The position numbers were made by a program, and so were the translations under genes. The notes under the pieces were generated by a model. That model ran no database searches and was not told the DNA's origin. It saw nothing but the letters and a program-made list of their open reading frames with translations. A DNA stretch of 56,777 nucleotides from assembly GCA_036733345.1 (NCBI GenBank), contig DAINAR010000020.1:1-56777 (forward strand), given 5' to 3'. This document shows, in pieces, positions 52,380 to 56,777 of the stretch. The first letter of the stretch is position 1, and the number at the start of each line of letters is the position of its first letter. Source of the DNA: JAFGMQ01 sp036733345 (lineage in GTDB: Bacteria; Desulfobacterota; DSM-4660; Desulfatiglandales; Desulfatiglandaceae).

Positions 52380-52499
52380 CAAGTCATTCAATGTGACAGG
52401 CTGCCATGATGCCGAATCAACCTTTTAAGGGTTTTGGCATTACTACCATTAATATGCTTGAAAAGCCGACAATGCCTGCACGTTAATTCGTCGTTGGCG
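52374..52499 (+). repeat. attC site 12 (long class)
   Basis: R'' is decayed (TCCTGAC); R' is GTTGGCG. GTCATTCAATGTGACAGGC pairs with GCCTGCACGTTAATTCG allowing bulges. 126 bp. Confidence 0.7.
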
Positions 52500-52540
52500 T
52501 ATGAATTCGAATCTTAAAACATTCTTTTAGATGCTTGCTT

Positions 52541-52572
52541 TATAATCCTTTTGGTGGTACGCTTAGTCGTAC
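52541..52572 (+). promoter_or_regulatory. -10 element and operator-like palindrome before the Phd/ParE pair
   Basis: TATAAT at 52541-52546 is followed by GTACG-CTTAGT-CGTAC (52557-52572), which could bind the antitoxin. The -35 is not clear. Confidence 0.45.
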
Positions 52573-52586
52573 AAAAGGAGGTTGTT

Positions 52587-52865
52587 ATGAATAAATTAAC
52601 AAATATAATTCCAGTAAGTGATTTAAGGCAAGATGCAGCTAAGCTTTTGAAACAATTGAATAAAAATAAAGATCCATTTATTATTACTCAAAGAGGACGT
52701 GCTGCTGCTGTAATGATTGGCGTTGAAGCTTATGAGGAATCCGAACAGGAAAAAGAACTCCTTCGGCTTTTGGTCAAAGGGGATAAAGAAATTGAAAAGG
52801 GTGAAGGGTATGATTTGGATACTGTCCTAGGTGATGCTGATACCCTTTTAGACATGGAGTCATAA
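52587..52865 (+). CDS. Phd/YefM-type antitoxin
   Basis: About 92 aa. IIPVSDLRQDAAKLLKQLNK and PFIITQRGRAAAVMIGVEAY are typical Phd/YefM sequences. The acidic C-terminus (LDTVLGDADTLLDMES) would bind the toxin. A longer frame exists, but AAAGGAGG fits the ATG at 52587. It overlaps the toxin gene start by 1 bp. Confidence 0.9.
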   Translation: MNKLTNIIPVSDLRQDAAKLLKQLNKNKDPFIITQRGRAAAVMIGVEAYEESEQEKELLRLLVKGDKEIEKGEGYDLDTVLGDADTLLDMES

Positions 52866-53155
52866 TGAAAGTAAAATTCACCCCTTCTGCACGGAATCAA
52901 TTTTTATCAGCCATTAAGTACATTCAAAAAGATAAACCATCAGCAGCAAAAAACTTTCGAAACAAAGCGGAAACAGTTTTACGAAGACTTGAAGAGTTTC
53001 CTGATTCTGGAAGAGTGATACCTGAATTTCCAGAACTACCATATCGTGAAGTAATTGTGACGCCATATCGGTTCTTCTATAAAAAAAGGGATGACATTGT
53101 CTGGATCGCCGCAGTATGGCATGGTGCACAACTTCCAAAGAAACCTAAATCCTGA
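52865..53155 (+). CDS. ParE/RelE-type toxin
   Basis: 96 aa. KVKFTPSARNQFLSAIKYIQ, LRRLEEFPDSGRVIPEFPE, YREVIVTPYRFFYKK and VWIAAVWHGAQLPKKP are the family core. ParE-type toxins of this branch inhibit gyrase; RelE-type ones cleave mRNA, and the two cannot be separated by eye. The gene is coupled to the antitoxin upstream and is the last intact cassette gene. Confidence 0.92.
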   Translation: MKVKFTPSARNQFLSAIKYIQKDKPSAAKNFRNKAETVLRRLEEFPDSGRVIPEFPELPYREVIVTPYRFFYKKRDDIVWIAAVWHGAQLPKKPKS

Positions 53156-53159
53156 CGCC

Positions 53160-53418
53160 AATCAGGCAGAGGGGAGTGATTAACTCCCCCTCCCCACACC
53201 ACCCCCGATAAAACGGGATCTTCGACCGACATGCGGGTCCCATCCAAAGGCTGACAAGCTTGGGACAGGGCCTCGCGGCAATGACCCCCGCAGTAGCGGA
53301 ATCTAAGGACTTGCTCTTTGGCTAGTATTTTGGTTAACATGTTCAACACATTAACCGGATTCACATACAGGGGACTTTCACCCCATAAGTTCGCGCCCCC
53401 CGCATGCCGGGCGTATAC
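53160..53418 (-). mobile_element. Decayed group II intron (probable IIC-attC type) lacking its reverse transcriptase
   Basis: Read on the minus strand, the segment begins next to the R'' core of the last attC. It soon shows ATGGGGTGAAAGTCCCCTGT, the hallmark of bacterial group II intron domain I, then CGGTTAATGTGTTGAAC. It ends with GGGGAGGGGGAGTTAATCAC and a complementary CTCCCCTC, like a terminal domain VI hairpin. No maturase/reverse transcriptase frame is left. The orientation, opposite to the cassettes and inside an attC, is that of IIC-attC introns. A canonical domain V was not identified. Confidence 0.5.
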
Positions 53419-53490
53419 AACAGGCTCAACGGAAGACTTGCCAAAAACGCTTTCGCGTTTTCAGCAAGCCGTTTAGCGAAGGCGTTCTGC
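53415..53490 (+). repeat. attC site 13 (last, intron-interrupted)
   Basis: R'' side ATACAAC (partly intron-derived) and R' GTTCTGC. Inner stem TTGCCAAAAACGC/GCGTTTTCAGCAA with outer arms AACGG/CCGTT. It marks the far end of the cassette array. Confidence 0.75.
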
Positions 53491-53524
53491 ACATAAAAAA
53501 AGTTGCTGCTAAAGGAGTATTTTT

Positions 53525-54466
53525 ATGAACAAACGACTGCTGGAAATACTGATATGCCCGCGATGTCTTCCTGATGAAATTCAATTGGCGGAAAAAATTA
53601 CTGATATAAAGGGTAATGATATTATTAATGGAGAGTTAAGGTGCCCGGGATGCGGAAAAATATATTTTATCGAAAATGGCATAGCTGATCTAGCCCCAAA
53701 TCCCTCCGACACAGGCACTCAGACTGATACTAAATATGAGACTCCATCAGTGGTCTCTTCCTATATATGGAGCCACTTCTCAGATATCATGAAAGAGGAA
53801 TCAGCCTCTGACGCATATCTTAAATGGGCCGGGTTGATCAGGCCTCATTCCGGAATGGCGTTGGATACAGGATGTGCTGTCGGACGCTTCACATTTGAGA
53901 TAAGCCGTCTTTGTGATTTTGTCATAGGCATTGATAATTCACATGCCTTTATAAAAACAGCCAGAGAATTGATGATAAATCGCAAAATGAATGTGTCACT
54001 AAAGCAGGAGGGTTGTATTCATCGCAATGCACTGCTCAGTCTCCCTGAAACCTGGAATAAGGAAAAAACAGAATTCATCCTCGGCGATGCTCAGATGCTT
54101 CCATTCAAAAAGAATTCATTTGCATCCTTTTGCTCTCTGAATCTTGTGGATAAGCTCTCCAAACCTCTATCTCATTTGAAAGAGATGAACAGAATCACAT
54201 GCCGGAAAGATGCCCAGTTTCTCCTGTCAGACCCGTTTTCCTGGTCAACGGACGTCGCGGAGATTGAAGACTGGCTGGGGGGTAAAATTGATGGACCTCT
54301 TGCAGGCAGAGGAATTGACAATATCGTTCATTTATTAACCGACCATTTATTCTGCAATTCATTACCATGGAAAATTGAATCCCTTGGGAATGTGTGGTGG
54401 AAAATCAGAACCCACGAAAACCACTTTGAGCAGATAAAAAGCTGCTTTATAAAGGCCAGTAGGTAA
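53525..54466 (+). CDS. Trm112-like zinc domain fused to a SAM-dependent methyltransferase
   Basis: 313 aa. The N-terminus has a Trm112-like zinc site (LICPRC near residue 12 and LRCPGCGKIYFIENGIADL). The class I methyltransferase domain follows, with motif I ALDTGCAVGRFTFEIS and motif II FVIGIDNSHAF; the acceptor site FILGDAQMLPFKKNSFAS is of the UbiE type. The substrate is unknown. AAAGGAG precedes the ATG. It lies 60 bp before the second molybdopterin oxidoreductase gene, and the two are probably coexpressed. Confidence 0.85.
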   Translation: MNKRLLEILICPRCLPDEIQLAEKITDIKGNDIINGELRCPGCGKIYFIENGIADLAPNPSDTGTQTDTKYETPSVVSSYIWSHFSDIMKEESASDAYLKWAGLIRPHSGMALDTGCAVGRFTFEISRLCDFVIGIDNSHAFIKTARELMINRKMNVSLKQEGCIHRNALLSLPETWNKEKTEFILGDAQMLPFKKNSFASFCSLNLVDKLSKPLSHLKEMNRITCRKDAQFLLSDPFSWSTDVAEIEDWLGGKIDGPLAGRGIDNIVHLLTDHLFCNSLPWKIESLGNVWWKIRTHENHFEQIKSCFIKASR

Positions 54467-54526
54467 CCGCACATTACCTCTCGATATTGCTGTCCCAATA
54501 AATGAAAAGATGAGGAGAACAAGAAC

Positions 54527-56590
54527 ATGAAAAAACATACCATATGCCGGCTCTGCTCATCATGCTGTCCTATTACTGCTGATGTCGAAAACGGGCGGCT
54601 GATATCGGCACATAGAATTTCAGCTTTACCTAAAGAGCAACAATTGATCTGTCCCAAGCTGAAGGCGGCAACGGATATTGTCTATTCCCCCCAGAGGCTG
54701 TCCCGGCCTTTATTGAAAGACAAAAATGGAAGATTCAGGGAAATTTCGTGGGATGAGGCCCTTGATAAGATAGCGGAACGATTTCTTTTCTTCAAAAACA
54801 ATCACGGCGCTGAATCCGTCTGCTGGCTTCGAGGTATGGCAGCGGATTGGGGGGCACCATGGGATTATGTAAACCGGCTTATGAACGCCTTCGGTTCACC
54901 GAACACTATAGGAAACGGGTCTGTATGTCATGTTGGCCGTGAATTCGCACATACCGTAACATACGGAGCCATGACTATGCCGCTTATCTCAAGCGCCCGA
55001 TGCGTTTTGATATGGGGCAAAAACGATATGAACACAAATCCGGCTGCTGCTGAAAACATCCTCCAGTCCAGAGAAAAAGGAGCTGTCCTTATCGTGGTTG
55101 ACCCGGTTAAGACCTTCCTGGCTGAGAATGCGGATATCTGGTTGCAGATTAAGCCCGCTCATGATGGTCTTTTAGCCATGGCGATGATTCACGAGATTAT
55201 CTCGAAAAAATACTATAATGCAGCCTTTGTCGAGAAATGGACAACTGGTTTTGATATGTTAAGACAGGCTGCTGAGTCATTTTCTGCGGAACAGATCGCC
55301 GGGGATATCGGGCTTGATCCTATAATGATTAAGGAAGCCGCACGACTATATGCTGCAAGCGCTCCGGCCTGTATCGTCGATGGTAACGGACTGGATATGC
55401 AGCTCGATACATTTGATGCCACCAGATGCGTTTGCATACTGAGGGCACTGACAGGGAATCTGGATATTAAGGGCGGAGACTTCATACCTCAGCCGGTCAG
55501 GGTACGTAACATTCAACTACAGGGTCAATTATCTGGGGAAATTCAACCGATAACCGGAGATTACCAGCTCTTCAATAAATTTCATGATAACTGGGGCAAA
55601 CATGTTCAATCCTGTTTGATTGATGCGATCCTCGACGAAAAACCCTATCCCTTAAAAATGGTTGTCTCCCAGGCAGGCAATCCTGTAGTCACGATGATGG
55701 ATTCAAACCGGGTTGAAAAGGCGTTTGAAAAACTGGATTTTCTTGTGGTAATTGACTTGTTCATGACTCGTACAGCCCGTATGGCCGACGTTATACTCCC
55801 GGCATCCAGTTGTTTTGAAAAGACTCAGCTGAATCGTGCATTCATCCGCAACAGTCCGGTGCGTATACAGAATGCTGTGATTGAACCCCTTATGGAAAGC
55901 CGGCCGGACTGGATGATCGTGTTCGAACTTGGACGTCGGATTGGATTGGATGCCGAGTTTCCATGGCAGACTGCTGAAGAGGCTATTAATTATCAGCTGG
56001 AACCTGCAGGCATCACGGTTGAAATGCTGAGAAAACACCCGGAAGGAATTAGAGCGGATGAAATCGTATTTGAGAAATATAAAAAGAATGGCTTCAATAC
56101 ACCTTCCGGTAAGGTTGAATTTTATTCCGGGCACCTATCATCCAATGGATTATCAGGAATTCCCTATCTTCATGGATACCTGCAACATCCTATCAGTTTT
56201 GATGACCGGAAAGACCAGTACCCTTTTGTGGGGATAAGTGGTGCGAGAGACAATCGATTCACCCATACACAGTTCCATCAGATTCCGTCTCTTGCCAAAA
56301 AAAATTCAGGCTGTGTCGTGGAGATACATAAATCTGACGCTGATGCTTATGGTATAGTCAATGGAGATACGATAAGCATAGAGACCCCCAGGAGTCGCAT
56401 AAAAATGAGGGCAGAAGTAAACGAAAATGTCCCACCTGGAGCTATAAGGATCGCATGGGGTTGGGGTGATATTGATCCTGACTGCGGTCTTAACCGTCTG
56501 ACCGATGATGAAAGGCGAAATCCTGTTATCGGTACCCCGTCAGGTCGTTCTTTCATGTGTCGAATCTCAAAGATCTCAGATAACTCTTAA
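54527..56590 (+). CDS. Molybdopterin (Mo/W-bis-MGD) oxidoreductase
   Basis: 687 aa DMSO-reductase-superfamily enzyme. [4Fe-4S] ligands are Cys7, Cys10, Cys14 and Cys42, with the same spacing as in the enzyme at 1.2 kb. The likely metal-ligand cysteine is Cys134 in GNGSVCHVGREF. VLIWGKNDMNTNPA, GNLDIKGGDFIPQP and the C-terminal binding domain with ISGARDNRFTHTQFHQIPSL are present. No signal peptide is seen, so it is cytoplasmic. No ferredoxin subunit follows within the window. The substrate cannot be assigned. TGAGGAG precedes the ATG. Confidence 0.92.
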   Translation: MKKHTICRLCSSCCPITADVENGRLISAHRISALPKEQQLICPKLKAATDIVYSPQRLSRPLLKDKNGRFREISWDEALDKIAERFLFFKNNHGAESVCWLRGMAADWGAPWDYVNRLMNAFGSPNTIGNGSVCHVGREFAHTVTYGAMTMPLISSARCVLIWGKNDMNTNPAAAENILQSREKGAVLIVVDPVKTFLAENADIWLQIKPAHDGLLAMAMIHEIISKKYYNAAFVEKWTTGFDMLRQAAESFSAEQIAGDIGLDPIMIKEAARLYAASAPACIVDGNGLDMQLDTFDATRCVCILRALTGNLDIKGGDFIPQPVRVRNIQLQGQLSGEIQPITGDYQLFNKFHDNWGKHVQSCLIDAILDEKPYPLKMVVSQAGNPVVTMMDSNRVEKAFEKLDFLVVIDLFMTRTARMADVILPASSCFEKTQLNRAFIRNSPVRIQNAVIEPLMESRPDWMIVFELGRRIGLDAEFPWQTAEEAINYQLEPAGITVEMLRKHPEGIRADEIVFEKYKKNGFNTPSGKVEFYSGHLSSNGLSGIPYLHGYLQHPISFDDRKDQYPFVGISGARDNRFTHTQFHQIPSLAKKNSGCVVEIHKSDADAYGIVNGDTISIETPRSRIKMRAEVNENVPPGAIRIAWGWGDIDPDCGLNRLTDDERRNPVIGTPSGRSFMCRISKISDNS

Positions 56591-56777
56591 ATAGACAGAT
56601 GAATTGATTTGAAAAAGGATTTAAAATATCTTGATTACTGAACAGCAAGGCAAACAAAGGGAAAGAGCCTGGGCCGAGGCGAGTCTTGTCCCGATGGTCA
56701 TAGGCAGCTTTCTGAGACACCAATATTCCCGTTCGGTAACATTCTAAGAAAAAAGGCTTGCGTGGGGTAAAATATTA
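56591..56777 (+). other. Window end, possible very small ORF
   Basis: A TTG-started frame at 56631-56747 encodes about 38 residues (LITEQQGKQRERAWAEASLV onwards) and follows AAAAAGGA. It could be the start of a displaced or tiny gene, but nothing identifies it. Confidence 0.25.

Larger units (their letters stand above)
39903..53490. mobile_element. Chromosomal integron: integrase, attI and a 13-site cassette array
   Basis: An integron-type integrase on the minus strand is followed by a GTTAGGT core (attI) and a series of attC-like palindromes, each with R''/R' core-type ends. They are spaced 0.4-2.1 kb apart with one or two short genes between. Almost all cargo genes run away from the integrase; HicAB is inverted. 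Base composition varies between cassettes, as expected for independently acquired genes. The array ends at the attC at 53415-53490. Confidence 0.87.

Noticed and set aside
41376..53490. CRISPR array as an explanation for the repeated palindromes
   Set aside because: The palindromes vary in sequence and length, are hundreds of bases apart and have genes between them, which fits attC sites and not CRISPR repeats. No cas genes are present.

Overview
The window looks like a chromosomal segment of an anaerobic, Gram-negative bacterium, most likely a Desulfobacterota (sulfate- or sulfur-reducing 'deltaproteobacterial') lineage. This is inferred from gene order and content: bactofilin followed by atpF'-atpF-atpH-atpA-atpG-atpD-atpC without the a and c subunits, zapB-zapA-rny, YhaO/YhaN-type SbcCD proteins, cytoplasmic molybdopterin oxidoreductases, an octaheme HAO-like cytochrome, LptD (outer membrane with LPS), and many short palindromic repeats of the kind that pepper these genomes. 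No rRNA or taxonomic marker is present, so the assignment is not proven.

Layout. 1-3.9 kb: a REP-associated (Y1) transposase between 12-bp inverted repeats, then a Mo/W-bis-MGD oxidoreductase with its four-cluster ferredoxin partner. 4-11.2 kb: tRNA-Pro(GGG), a tandem hairpin repeat, an HD-domain protein, a YhaO/YhaN nuclease-ATPase pair and a lipoprotein. 11.3-15 kb (minus): ECF sigma factor, anti-sigma factor, Spy/CpxP-like protein and a secreted protein, plus an octaheme c-type cytochrome. 15.3-22.1 kb: bactofilin and the ATP synthase operon. 22.3-25 kb: zapB, zapA, ribonuclease Y. 25-34.9 kb: MgtE, ThiE and a Thi4-type thiazole synthase, a TIM-barrel protein, small envelope proteins, FolC and LptD. 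35-36.5 kb: an IS110-family (IS1111-like) insertion sequence whose long right end can fold into a candidate guide (bridge/seek) RNA. 37-39.7 kb: DUF368 lipid-carrier transporter, cold-shock protein with its promoter and terminator, and an SDR.

The main discovery is at 39.9-53.5 kb: a chromosomal integron. A full-length integron-type tyrosine recombinase (minus strand) faces a putative attI and a run of 13 attC-like sites, which delimit about 13 gene cassettes. The attC sites fall into a short class (about 57-76 bp) and a long class (about 99-131 bp, in the size range of Vibrio VCRs). Cargo includes four toxin-antitoxin or TA-derived operons with their own promoters and palindromic operators (Phd/RelE, VapBC, inverted HicAB, Phd/ParE), a lone HicB-XRE regulator, a Tat-exported flavodoxin with a membrane protein, an SDR, an MFS exporter, a DUF169 protein and several unknown small proteins. 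An 81-bp fragment of a second integron-type integrase lies directly behind intI. The last attC is interrupted by what looks like a decayed group II (IIC-attC type) intron.

Beyond the array, 53.5-56.6 kb holds a Trm112-like/methyltransferase fusion followed by a second molybdopterin oxidoreductase related to the one at the start of the window. Coordinates of attC sites, the attI core and the intron are read by eye and should be treated as approximate at the level of a few bases.
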